This document shows positions 10,812 through 19,521 of a stretch of DNA of 64,000 nt, piece by piece. This stretch comes from Rhodopirellula sp. SM50 (lineage in GTDB: Bacteria; Planctomycetota; Planctomycetia; Pirellulales; Pirellulaceae): NCBI RefSeq assembly GCF_002289565.1, contig NZ_NTFY01000079.1, positions 1 through 64,000 on the forward strand. Reading direction: 5' to 3'. The first letter of the stretch is position 1, and every line of letters starts with the position of its first letter. The notes beneath the pieces are model-generated. The model was not told the DNA's origin. It saw nothing but the letters and a program-made list of their open reading frames with translations, and ran no database searches. Position numbers and translations under genes: made by a program.

Positions 10812-12899
10812 TTGACTACGCTGTCTCCCTCCCCCACCGCAATCGATGCGACGCGTCAGCAATGCAGAGAAACACTTGACCGGGTTCGTCGCGAATTGTT
10901 GCAGGCCCAAAACGATGCCGGGCACTGGACCGGCCGACTGGCGGCCAGCGCCCTGAGCACCGCGACGGCTGTCAGCGCCATGGCGGCGGTCCTGCAGCAC
11001 AGCAAGTCACCGCAACCACAGCAACAAGAGTCGCTGCGATCGTTGATCGGGCAGGGGATCGAGTACCTGAGCGGCCAACAAAACGACGATGGCGGATTCG
11101 GCGACACCGACCGCAGCCACTCGAACATCGCGACCAGCTACTTGGTGTGGTCGGCTTCGACACTGGCGGAAAAAGTCGGCCAGCAACCGCTGCCGTCGAC
11201 CGCGATCGACAAGCTTCAGCAATACATCAACCGCTCGGGAGGACTCGACGGACTCCGCCGGCGGTACGGCAAGGACAAAACGTTCGTGGTGCCGATCATG
11301 AACAACATGGCCATCGCCGGGCTGATTTCCTGGGACGACGTCGCAGCCCTGCCGTTCGAAGCGGCCGTGTTTCCGCAATCGATGTATCGCTTTCTGCAGA
11401 TGCCGGTGGTCAGTTACGCGATTCCCGCCTTGGTCGCGATCGGCCAAGCCCGTCATTTCCTCGGCCGCCGGGCGTTCGCACCGATTCGCCTGATTCGGTC
11501 CCTGAGCGTCCAACGCACCCTTTCGGTACTGGAGAAAATGCAGCCGGCCAGCGGAGGCTATCTGGAAGCGACTCCGTTGACCGCGTTTGTCGTGATGAGT
11601 CTGGCTGCGACGGGACGATGCGACTTACCGGTCGTCCGCAGCGGGCTGCGATTCTTGAAAGAATCGATGCTCGACGGCGGATGCTGGCCGATCGACACCA
11701 ACCTTGCGACCTGGGCGACGTCGTTGTCGATTCACGCGCTCTGCTGCGATCCGGACGACGATGGCCGCTGGTACAGCGAGCGACTGGCCGATTGGCACCT
11801 GGGCTGCCAACATTTGACGCGTCATCCATTTACCGGTGCCGAGCCGGGCGGCTGGGGATGGACGGATTTAAGCGGGGCGGTCCCGGACAGCGACGATACG
11901 CCGGCGGCCATCTTGGCTCTGGGGCTGATGCAGCCCCACGCGGACGAAAGTCGACGGAACCGGATGCATGAGGCGATGATCCGCGGCGGCCGTTGGCTGA
12001 TCCGGCTGCAAAACCGAAACGGCGGCTGGCCGACGTTCTGCCGTGGCTGGGGAAAACTCCCCTTCGATCGCAGCAGCACCGACCTGACCGCGCACGCCCT
12101 GCGGGCTTTGAAATCGATTCCCTGTCGCGAGGAAGCATCTCGGGGGGCGGGACCGAGCCGGGCGGATTTCCAGCATCCGCAGCGCAAGGCGATTCAATTC
12201 CTCAAGCGTCAGCAGCAACCCGACGGCTCCTGGCTGCCGCTCTGGTTCGGCAACCAAGACCGCGATGACGAGTCCAACCCGATCTATGGAACGGCGAAGG
12301 TCTTGATTGCAGGTGGAATCGGCCCCCGCCCAGAAGCGGCGGCATGCGACTATCTCCTCCATGCCCAGAACCCCGATGGCGGCTGGGGCGGGGGGCCGTC
12401 GGTGGCGAAAAAAATCCGCGGACTGATCGACTCCGATCCCGAGTACACCTCGATTGCACCGAGAATCCCCGACGATTTGCACAGCAGCGTGGAAGAAACG
12501 GCGTTGGCGGTCGAAGCCCTGGCGACGGTCATTCTACGAACGCGCGATCAAACCGAGTCCGCTGGGCCGCAATCGGGAATGCCGCAATCTGGCCTTACGC
12601 AGTCGAATCCGCGGTCCGATCGGACAAATGCCGGGTTAACAGAACAACGACCAGAATGTTCTGCCGCAGTCTGCTCGGCCGCTGTGAACGATGCCGTGCT
12701 GGCGGCTATACTACGCGGGGTCGAATTCTTGATGCAAAGCGTTGAGGATCGGCGACATCAAGTGGCTTGGCCGATTGGATTTTACTTTGCCAAGCTCTGG
12801 TACCATGAACGCTTGTATCCGCTGATTTTCACTGCCGCCGCACTGGGAAAATTTCTCCGTGCGTTCCATGAAGAACACGACCCGAATTGGCCTCGATGA
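10812..12899 (+). CDS. Squalene-hopene cyclase-like class II terpene cyclase
   Basis: A 695-residue member of the squalene/oxidosqualene cyclase family, which protonates and cyclises polyprenes at membranes. The acid motif DXDDT is intact as PDSDDTPAAI (Asp359-Asp362). QW-type repeats are visible as QNRNGGWPTF, QQPDGSWLPLWFG and QNPDGGWGGG, and QQNDDGGFGD near residue 90 is another. The C-terminal block WPIGFYFAKLWYHERLYPLI ends the barrel. The start is a TTG after TTTTTGAGTCCGAATCGAT. It leads an apparent operon with the polyprenyl synthase fusion 58 bp downstream. The substrate may be squalene or another polyprenyl chain; no squalene synthase or HpnC/D/E gene is in the window. Confidence 0.88.
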   Translation: MTTLSPSPTAIDATRQQCRETLDRVRRELLQAQNDAGHWTGRLAASALSTATAVSAMAAVLQHSKSPQPQQQESLRSLIGQGIEYLSGQQNDDGGFGDTDRSHSNIATSYLVWSASTLAEKVGQQPLPSTAIDKLQQYINRSGGLDGLRRRYGKDKTFVVPIMNNMAIAGLISWDDVAALPFEAAVFPQSMYRFLQMPVVSYAIPALVAIGQARHFLGRRAFAPIRLIRSLSVQRTLSVLEKMQPASGGYLEATPLTAFVVMSLAATGRCDLPVVRSGLRFLKESMLDGGCWPIDTNLATWATSLSIHALCCDPDDDGRWYSERLADWHLGCQHLTRHPFTGAEPGGWGWTDLSGAVPDSDDTPAAILALGLMQPHADESRRNRMHEAMIRGGRWLIRLQNRNGGWPTFCRGWGKLPFDRSSTDLTAHALRALKSIPCREEASRGAGPSRADFQHPQRKAIQFLKRQQQPDGSWLPLWFGNQDRDDESNPIYGTAKVLIAGGIGPRPEAAACDYLLHAQNPDGGWGGGPSVAKKIRGLIDSDPEYTSIAPRIPDDLHSSVEETALAVEALATVILRTRDQTESAGPQSGMPQSGLTQSNPRSDRTNAGLTEQRPECSAAVCSAAVNDAVLAAILRGVEFLMQSVEDRRHQVAWPIGFYFAKLWYHERLYPLIFTAAALGKFLRAFHEEHDPNWPR

Positions 12900-12957
12900 T
12901 GACCGGCTTTCCGGTCTCAGGCTACAGTGAACCCACCTTAGATTTCCGCACCATTTC

Positions 12958-14904
12958 TTGCCCGAGGTAATCGGTTTGTCGACCGGATTCAGCCCCACCG
13001 ATACCCCTGCCAGCCAAACCGTCCCCCAAGCCTCATCGGACCCTGCGTCATCGGACGGCGGGACCGTCTCACGCAGCAAGCGACGGAAGACGAGTCATCT
13101 GAAAGAGGTCCCCGAAACGCTTCAGTTGCGTGAGAGTCTGCGCGCCCGTTGCGAAGAGGTCGCCGACCGGCTGGACCGCAGCGTTCCGATGACCAAAGAT
13201 GAATTGGAACAAGTCGCCCGGCGGACGCTCGAAGAAGCGGATCTCCCCGAATCCCTGGTCGGCTGGGTGATGGTGATGATCAGCACCTCGTTTTGGCGTC
13301 ATGCCCTGGAAGGCGTGCCGCCGGAACGACGATTGTTCCTGCTGCCCCATTGTCTCAAACACGCCGAGGGCTGTCCGGCGGAATACGACGAGTTCGGCAT
13401 GAACTGCAAAGAGTGCGGCGCCTGCAGCATCGCCGATTTCCGTGGGCTGGCCGAAGAAATGGGTTACCGCGTGTTGGTCGCCGAGGGTTCTCCGGTGGTG
13501 ATGAAGATCATCGTCGGCGGATACGTCGACGCGGTGGTCGGCGTGGCCTGTTTGAACGTCTTGGAAAAAGCGATCGACAAGGTCTTGTTGGCGGGTATCC
13601 CCTGCATGGCCGTCCCGTTGCTGAGCAGTGATTGCCGCAACACCAAGGTCGATGAAGCGTGGGTCGACCAAATGATTCGCACACCTTACGCGCCGGCCAA
13701 ACAAGAGACACGCAGCTACGTCCACCTGATGCGTGCGGCAGGCGATTTGTTCGCGCCCGAGACGCTCGACGAGATCGCACCTCGGCTGCGTGGCAAGACG
13801 CCCTTCGGAACGGGCGATCTGAGTGCGGATGGTGTGGCAGCGATGGATGCGATCGAAGCCACCGAACACATCGCCTACGACTTCCTGGCTCGTGGCGGCA
13901 AGCATTCACGTCCCTTCATCACATTGGCCGCCTACGATGCGATGACGGGCGGCGAGTGCACCGGCGGCGACGCGGCGCGTGCAATCTCCAAACTCCCCAA
14001 CGCCGTCCGCCGAGCCGCGCTCAGCATCGAGACCTTTCACAAAGCGAGCCTGGTCCACGACGACATCGAAGACGACGACGCCTATCGCTACGGACAGCCC
14101 TCCCTGCACAAGGTGTTCGGAGTGCCCACCGCGATCAACGTCGGCGACTTCCTGGTCGGCATGGGATATCGCCTGCTCAGCGACCGGGCTGCGATGCGCG
14201 ACACCAACGCCCAGAACCCCATCGATGCGATGGCCCAAATCGATGTGATGGATTGCCTTGCCGCAGCCCACATGCGACTCGGCGAAGGCCAAGGCGCCGA
14301 ACTGCTCTGGCGCGACGGCACCGACCGCCGATTGACGCCACTGGATGCGTTGAAAATCTATTCGCTGAAGACCTCCCCGGCGTTCGAGGCTGCACTGTTT
14401 AGCGGCGTTCGACTGGGCTGTGGCGATGACAGCGAAGGAAAAGCGGAGCAATACCGTGAAGCGATCCGAACGTTCAGCCGCAACCTGGGCGTCGCCTTCC
14501 AAATCCTCAACGACCTCGGCGACTTCGCCGGCGACGACGACAACAAACTTTCCGCCGGCGGTGACATCTTCGGCGGCAGACCGACCTTGTTATGGGCACT
14601 GGCTCTGGAATCGCTGGACGAAAACGATCAACAACAGCTGCTGGAACTTGCCCACGCCGATTGTCCGTTAAGCGATGGCGAGCGACTGACCGCCGTGCGT
14701 CGGCTGTACGAAAAAGCGGGCGTGTTCGAAACCGCGTTTCGCTTGGTCGACAAACATCAGCAACGCGCCGAACAGGTCGCCGATACACTGGAACCGGATG
14801 CCTTGCGGCGGCTGCTGTACTTCCTGGTCGACACCGTACTCGAACGCCCCGAAATCAAGACTCCCAATGTGGTCGCATTGGGCGTCGCCGCGTCCGCGGT
14901 CTGA
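12958..14904 (+). CDS. DUF116 domain fused to polyprenyl diphosphate synthase
   Basis: A two-domain protein of 648 residues. Residues of about 50-245 form a DUF116-type domain with conserved cysteines (Cys132, Cys139, Cys150, Cys153, Cys156, Cys226; segment MNCKECGACSIADF), suggesting a metal or Fe-S site. Residues of about 285-630 form an all-helical trans-isoprenyl diphosphate synthase. This has GKHSRP (314-319), the first Asp-rich motif DDIED (368-372), and a second motif reading NDLGD (518-522) in place of DDxxD. It presumably makes the polyprenyl diphosphate used nearby. The TTG at 12958 is a guess; a TTG at codon 7 is also possible. Its neighbours are the cyclase gene upstream and a chorismate-lyase-like gene 56 bp downstream. 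Confidence 0.85.
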   Translation: MPEVIGLSTGFSPTDTPASQTVPQASSDPASSDGGTVSRSKRRKTSHLKEVPETLQLRESLRARCEEVADRLDRSVPMTKDELEQVARRTLEEADLPESLVGWVMVMISTSFWRHALEGVPPERRLFLLPHCLKHAEGCPAEYDEFGMNCKECGACSIADFRGLAEEMGYRVLVAEGSPVVMKIIVGGYVDAVVGVACLNVLEKAIDKVLLAGIPCMAVPLLSSDCRNTKVDEAWVDQMIRTPYAPAKQETRSYVHLMRAAGDLFAPETLDEIAPRLRGKTPFGTGDLSADGVAAMDAIEATEHIAYDFLARGGKHSRPFITLAAYDAMTGGECTGGDAARAISKLPNAVRRAALSIETFHKASLVHDDIEDDDAYRYGQPSLHKVFGVPTAINVGDFLVGMGYRLLSDRAAMRDTNAQNPIDAMAQIDVMDCLAAAHMRLGEGQGAELLWRDGTDRRLTPLDALKIYSLKTSPAFEAALFSGVRLGCGDDSEGKAEQYREAIRTFSRNLGVAFQILNDLGDFAGDDDNKLSAGGDIFGGRPTLLWALALESLDENDQQQLLELAHADCPLSDGERLTAVRRLYEKAGVFETAFRLVDKHQQRAEQVADTLEPDALRRLLYFLVDTVLERPEIKTPNVVALGVAASAV

Positions 14905-14960
14905 ATCGATGGGTTGATGAATCACCACTTTCAACATTCAAGAGTTCCCCGAGCGGAAAA

Positions 14961-15527
14961 ATGGTTGTAGGGCTTTCCAAAGACGATGCCGACGTAAAAA
15001 TCGAAACGCTATTGGCGGAGTTCTACGAGCCGGAAACGGGGTTCTCCCAGTGGGGGCGATGCAAGTCGACGCTGCGGTTGCCGTCGCCCTACGACGAACT
15101 GGTCAACCACCATTCGCACATGACCGTGACCGTCGAATCACATCATGGCGAAAAGGTCGACGTCGTGGTCCATCGACACCACCGCCACGCCGACGACCAT
15201 GGAGACTGGTACGTCCGCGAAATCACGCTCAAAACCCACGTGACCGGCAAGGTGGTTCAGTATGGAATCGTTCGCCTGAACGTCGCCGCACTGGACCCGA
15301 AAGTCTGGGAACGCATCGAAGCACGACAGACACCGCTGGGTCGGGTCTTGATCGAACACAACGTGCTGCGTGAAGTCCAACTGTGCGAACTGTGGGAAAT
15401 CCAGGCCGGACCGGCCCTGGCAGGACTGCTCCATGCCGAAGAAGGCGAAACCGTTTATGGACGAACCGCACTGATCTACTGCGACGGCGAACCCGCCATC
15501 GAACTACTCGAAGTGGTCGCGAAGTAA
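14961..15527 (+). CDS. Chorismate lyase (UbiC)-like protein
   Basis: A 188-residue protein that I recognise as UbiC-fold by pattern. The segment DWYVREITLKTHV resembles UbiC WLREILL (product-binding Arg, here Arg86). TPLGRVLIEHNVL resembles TPLGRYLF. The C-terminal YGRTALIYCDGEPAIELLEV resembles the WGRRSRLRLSGKPLL block. The second UbiC Arg (in GRTVVP) is not aligned here; the sequence reads YGIVRLN. A His-rich stretch (residues 61-80) is unusual. If active, it would make 4-hydroxybenzoate from chorismate, giving an aromatic head for a prenylated product. A non-catalytic ligand-binding role is equally possible. The ATG at 14961 gives full coverage. It lies in the cyclase-synthase operon. Confidence 0.6.
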   Translation: MVVGLSKDDADVKIETLLAEFYEPETGFSQWGRCKSTLRLPSPYDELVNHHSHMTVTVESHHGEKVDVVVHRHHRHADDHGDWYVREITLKTHVTGKVVQYGIVRLNVAALDPKVWERIEARQTPLGRVLIEHNVLREVQLCELWEIQAGPALAGLLHAEEGETVYGRTALIYCDGEPAIELLEVVAK

Positions 15528-15562
15528 CCTCCCGGAACAATCAAGTCGACCGCGGAACAATT

Positions 15563-16342
15563 ATGACTCCACTTCGAATCGCCACCCTGGCCTGCGCTTC
15601 CCTCTGCATGGCGACCCTCTGCACAGGTCAATCAAATCAGGCAGGTCAATCAAATCAGGCAGCTCCATCGATCGAAGACAACTTGCGGTGGGCCGGCGAA
15701 GCACGTCAGGCGCTCGAGCGACAAGACTACCCGGCGGCGCTGGAGGCGGCGAATCAACTCGCCAAGTCACCCGCGAGCGACGAGTTTCGACGCGTCGCAG
15801 GTGACACCTTGCTTCGCTGCGGTGAACCGAAACGGGCGATCGAGATGTTCGAACGCTATTTGGCCAAACGCCCCAACGATCGACCGTACTTGTGGCAACT
15901 GGGGATCGCGTTTTACTTCGACGGTAAATTCAAAGAGGGCGCCAAGCTGTTTGAAATCCACCGTGATGTGAACCCGAACGACGTCGAAAACGCGGCGTGG
16001 CATTTTCTGTGTATCGCTAAAAACGAGTCCCCCGAAAAGGCAAAACAATTGTTGTTGCCCGCGCCGAACGATTCCAGGGCGCCGATGGCGGAGGTGTTAG
16101 AGATGCTTCGCACCGGTGACCCCGAACCGGTCAAACAACGCATGAATTCCTTCACGCCCGGCACGTCGGCGGAAAAGTCGGCCAAGTTCTACGGGCATTT
16201 CTACCTGGGGCTCTACGCAGACGCCATGGGCGACGACACGACGGCCAAACAACACCTCAATCTCGCCGCCGAAGACTCGCCCCGAAACTACATGGGCGAC
16301 GTCGCCAAGGTCTACGCCGCGCATCTAAAGCAACAGCGGTAG
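15563..16342 (+). CDS. Exported TPR-repeat protein
   Basis: A 259-residue protein with an N-terminal signal peptide (LRIATLACASLCMATLCTG) and tetratricopeptide-type helices. Examples are EARQALERQDYPAALEAANQ and the AIEMFERYLAKRPNDRPYLW segment. An 18-bp direct duplication in the coding DNA gives GQSNQAGQSNQA just after the predicted cleavage region. It probably acts as a periplasmic protein-interaction module. It lies 35 bp after the UbiC-like gene on the same strand, apparently the last gene of that operon. No enzymatic motif is seen. Confidence 0.75.
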   Translation: MTPLRIATLACASLCMATLCTGQSNQAGQSNQAAPSIEDNLRWAGEARQALERQDYPAALEAANQLAKSPASDEFRRVAGDTLLRCGEPKRAIEMFERYLAKRPNDRPYLWQLGIAFYFDGKFKEGAKLFEIHRDVNPNDVENAAWHFLCIAKNESPEKAKQLLLPAPNDSRAPMAEVLEMLRTGDPEPVKQRMNSFTPGTSAEKSAKFYGHFYLGLYADAMGDDTTAKQHLNLAAEDSPRNYMGDVAKVYAAHLKQQR

Positions 16343-16384
16343 GTCACGCTGTGCGTGACAGCGGTAGGTCACGCTGTGCGTGAC
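16335..16384. repeat. 25-bp tandem duplication with inverted repeat
   Basis: Two copies of a 25-bp unit (AGCGGTAGGTCACGCTGTGC then GTGAC) start at 16335 and 16360. Each contains the palindrome GTCACGCTGTGCGTGAC. The first copy includes the TPR gene stop codon. The array lies between convergent genes and may help terminate transcription, although no T-tract is present. Confidence 0.8.
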
Positions 16385-16421
16385 AGACAGATGGCATGCA
16401 CAGCATGCCCTACCCCCGCCC

Positions 16422-17111
16422 CTAAACCCGATCCGGCTTGGCGGTCGCTTTCATGATGGTGAAGAATGAAAACGGGTTGGGCTTGTAGCGTTGGTCGATG
16501 CGGATGGGCAACTCGCGCAACACTTCTTCCAGTTCCAGATCCGTTCGCCAGCCGAGTCGTTTGGTGACGTTGCCGGCCGAATCGACCACGCGGGCGATGA
16601 TGGGATTATCGCTGCGAAAGTGATTGATGATCAGAATCTGCCCGCCCGGACGACAAACGCGGACCAGCTCACGCATCATCTTGGCGGGATTGGACACGAC
16701 ACTGACGGTGTGAAACGAAGTCACCACGTCAAATTGGTCGTCTTCGAACTCCAACTCTTCGGCATTCATCGGTTGAACCGAGATGTGGTCCCAACCCTTT
16801 CTGTCGATCAATGTCTGGGCTTCGGCCAACATCGATTCGGACAGATCAATGCCCGTCAATCGAATGTGTTTGGGATAGCTGGCCAATGAGAGCCCGGTGC
16901 CGACACCGACCTCGAGAACCTTGGCATCGTTGGCCAGCTGCAACGCGCCGACTTCGGCACGAATATTCTTACCCGCTACCGCCGGCCAGAATGCTTGGTA
17001 GGCGGGAACAAGATTGTGATAAAGCTTGGCCGCGTGCGGCACACGCGACCGTTTGTGCTCGGAATCGGACTTGTCTTTTGAATCTTGCTGGTGCGGCGTA
17101 GCAGTGCTCAT
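16422..17111 (-). CDS. Class I SAM-dependent methyltransferase (PmtA/UbiE-like)
   Basis: A 229-residue Rossmann methyltransferase. Motif I is AKVLEVGVGTGLSLASYP, an acidic residue follows in LTGIDLSESML, and post-motifs lie in QFDVVTSFHTVSVV and VCRPGGQILIINHFRSDN. The sequence style resembles phosphatidylethanolamine N-methyltransferases and UbiE-type enzymes, so a lipid or quinone-type substrate is plausible. I chose the ATG at 17111 (STATPHQQDSK). It converges on the cyclase-synthase operon, so membership of that pathway rests on position alone. Confidence 0.85.
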   Translation of the reverse strand: MSTATPHQQDSKDKSDSEHKRSRVPHAAKLYHNLVPAYQAFWPAVAGKNIRAEVGALQLANDAKVLEVGVGTGLSLASYPKHIRLTGIDLSESMLAEAQTLIDRKGWDHISVQPMNAEELEFEDDQFDVVTSFHTVSVVSNPAKMMRELVRVCRPGGQILIINHFRSDNPIIARVVDSAGNVTKRLGWRTDLELEEVLRELPIRIDQRYKPNPFSFFTIMKATAKPDRV

Positions 17112-18088
17112 CAACAGTTGCTCTTGGGCGACGAACGCCAGGTGGTATGGTTGGCCGGCCAGCAGCGACACCTGATCGCTTCGAACGCACCGCCCCACCC
17201 GATGTTTTCGGCTAGTCTGTAGCGAAAAGCATGGCAAATTTTGCCGTGCCGTCAAATCGGAGACCTCTCGGCTAAAAAGCTCCAAACCCGTGATAGGTTA
17301 ACGGTTTAGGATCGCTTATGCCACGCCGCCGTGAGGACAATTCGCACCATTTATTACGTCGCCGTTACAAAGCCGACGCCGATTTGCAAGAGCGGAGCGC
17401 CCACAGCGATCGAAAAAGACCGAGGGCGCGTCAACACGCCGTCGCGGATGAACGCCCAGTGCCGCCTGCAATCAGTGCCGCCTGCAATCAGTGCCGCCTG
17501 CAATCAGTGCCGCCCGCAATCAGTGCCGGATCTTACCAGCGGGATTGGGGCGAAGCGTTTGACGGGTGTGGCCGAGGATTCAGCGGTGACGGACGACGCA
17601 AAGCCACCCGCGGGGGGAGTCATCAACAGCCACTTAGCGAGATTCAGCTTTCTCGGCCCGGGCCCTGGCGGTCGCCGGGGCCGTTGGAACGTGAAGGGTC
17701 GCCTGCCGGATCGCCGACGTTTCCCGTTTGGCCACGCGAGCCATCGCGGGAAGCCGCCGATGATGTCGATGGCCAAATGCCACTGGGACCCACGACCAAC
17801 GTTTCTTTCAGCCCGTGAACGGACTCGATCGTTAAGCTTGGCGGGACAGACCAGCTAGACGGAGTGATCATCTCTTTACCTATAGCTACTTGCTCGCCCT
17901 GAAGTTGCGAGCGGAATCGAACAGTGAGGCACTGCCAACAACTTCGCCCATCGATCCGATGGAATTAGGTTTGATTTGACGATCCCGTCCATCAAGTTTC
18001 GCTCCATCGGGTGATTGAGACGATTGCAGGGACCTTACATGCAATCTAACGGATAAACCAAGACCGATTCCACTTCGTATCCCATCCC
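17112..18088. repeat. Gene-poor gap with a 16-bp tandem repeat (17457-17529)
   Basis: This 977 bp gap contains four and a half copies of CAGTGCCGCCTGCAAT at 17457-17529, with a single T-to-C change in the fourth copy. Open frames across it (for example 17318-17818 plus, 17504-17776 minus) are repeat-driven, rich in Arg and Pro, and match no family I know. There are no spacers, so it is not CRISPR. The rest, including the glycosyltransferase leader, shows nothing I can assign. Confidence 0.8.
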
Positions 18089-19207
18089 ATGAGAGTTGAT
18101 TTTCTAATCACCGAATTAAACGTCGGGGGCGCAGAGAAAGCGCTCTCCGAATTGGCCATCGGGATGCAACGGCGAGGCCACCGCGCCCGCGTGCTCTCGA
18201 TCGGTTCGGCGCCGTCGGCTGACCGACACCGCCTGGTCGACCGACTGGCCGACGAACACGTGACGGTCGAATTCGGTGGCTTTGATCATTGCAGCCGGAT
18301 GATCTCGGCAACGCGTTGGCTGGCCCGCCGGATCAACGCGGACCCGCCGGATGTCTGCCAAACCTTTCTCTTCCACGCCAATTGCCTGGGAACTTTAGCG
18401 GCCAAACGCGCCGGCGTGCGCCACGTGGTCGGCGGGCTACGCGTCGCCGAAGCCAAACGCGTTCGCTTGATCCTGGAATCGAAAGCGATCCGCCATATGA
18501 GTCACCTCGTTTGCGTCAGCGAACAGGTTCGTTCGTTTGCGATCGAGCAGCTGTCCGCTAACCCTCAATCGTGTTCCGTCATCCCCAACGGCGTCGACGT
18601 ACCGACCTACCGAGACGCCCTGCCGCTGGACTGGTCCCAAATCGGTTGGCCGAGTGACAGCCAGGTCGCGGTGTTCATCGGCCGACTACATCCCCAGAAA
18701 GGGATCGAGTTGATTCAACAACAGTTCAACGAGCTGTTCGGTGCCGCCAGCGACCGGCGTCTGGTGATGATCGGTGACGGTCCGCTGCGAGAAACGCTGT
18801 CGCGATGGGCAGCCGAAATCGGCGAGGACCGCGTCCAGATTCTGCCCTGGCAAAACGATGTCGCACCGTTCCTCAAAGCCGCCACGATGCTGTTGCTGCC
18901 GAGCCATTACGAGGGCATGCCGAACATCGTGCTCGAAGCGATGGCCGCCGGTTGCGTGACGGTCTGCAGCCGCGTCGAAGGCAGCATCGAACTCCTCGGT
19001 GACGCATCCACCCAACGCGGCCAATCTCAAGGGTTCCCGCCCGGCGATGGTGCCACCATGACACGCCTGGCGGACGCCTTTTTTCGCTCCCCCGAGTTGC
19101 GCCGCCAGATCGGCTTGGCCAATCAGCAACACGTCGATAACGATTTCTCCAACCGCCAGATGATCGAACGTTACGAAGCGTTGTACGAGTCGTTGCTATC
19201 CCGATAA
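18089..19207 (+). CDS. Glycosyltransferase family 4 protein
   Basis: A 372-residue GT-B fold retaining glycosyltransferase. The N-terminal acceptor-side motif is [20 protein letters not shown]. The C-terminal nucleotide-sugar half has [17 protein letters not shown] and the EX7E-type segment [15 protein letters not shown]. It probably adds a hexose to a lipid or polysaccharide acceptor at the cytoplasmic face. It stands alone on the plus strand between a 977 bp gap and a hairpin at 19217. Acceptor and sugar are unknown. Confidence 0.9.
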   Translation: MRVDFLITELNVGGAEKALSELAIGMQRRGHRARVLSIGSAPSADRHRLVDRLADEHVTVEFGGFDHCSRMISATRWLARRINADPPDVCQTFLFHANCLGTLAAKRAGVRHVVGGLRVAEAKRVRLILESKAIRHMSHLVCVSEQVRSFAIEQLSANPQSCSVIPNGVDVPTYRDALPLDWSQIGWPSDSQVAVFIGRLHPQKGIELIQQQFNELFGAASDRRLVMIGDGPLRETLSRWAAEIGEDRVQILPWQNDVAPFLKAATMLLLPSHYEGMPNIVLEAMAAGCVTVCSRVEGSIELLGDASTQRGQSQGFPPGDGATMTRLADAFFRSPELRRQIGLANQQHVDNDFSNRQMIERYEALYESLLSR

Positions 19208-19216
19208 AACGCGTTC

Positions 19217-19266
19217 GGACCAATAGGACACATAGGACGTATGGGTCCCATCTGTCCTATTGGTCC
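19217..19266. repeat. Strong hairpin after the glycosyltransferase gene
   Basis: A perfect 14-bp inverted repeat (GGACCAATAGGACA at 19217-19230 and TGTCCTATTGGTCC at 19253-19266) has a 22 bp loop with two further AGGAC-like pieces. It starts 9 bp after the stop codon. It lacks a T-tract but is well placed to stop transcription or protect the mRNA 3' end. The remaining gap to ispG (19267-19521) shows nothing else. Confidence 0.75.
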
Positions 19267-19521
19267 TATCGATCGCGGGACCCTTCGCCGCAGCGGCTGG
19301 ACCAACCGACTGGAGTTACGCGTCTCGCCAATTGCGATTGGTGCTGGATTGCACTGCTCGCCGGTTCCCGTCTCAGTACCCCTGGGCGTACAATCTTAGG
19401 GCCGAATCACCGAAAGGAAGGCCGGTTGCTGCCCACCAGCGACGACGGTTTCCTGCCGGCGGGCCATTCGGAAGGCGCAGGCGGAACGACCCGCCCCCCC
19501 ATTCACCCCCACACAGTTCCC

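Noticed and set aside
17457-17529. Possible CRISPR array
   Set aside because: The 16-bp units are directly adjacent with no spacers, and no cas genes are in the window.
17318-17871. Several overlapping open frames in the 17-18 kb gap
   Set aside because: They depend on the 16-bp repeat and basic, low-complexity translation; none has a ribosome-binding site or recognisable domain.
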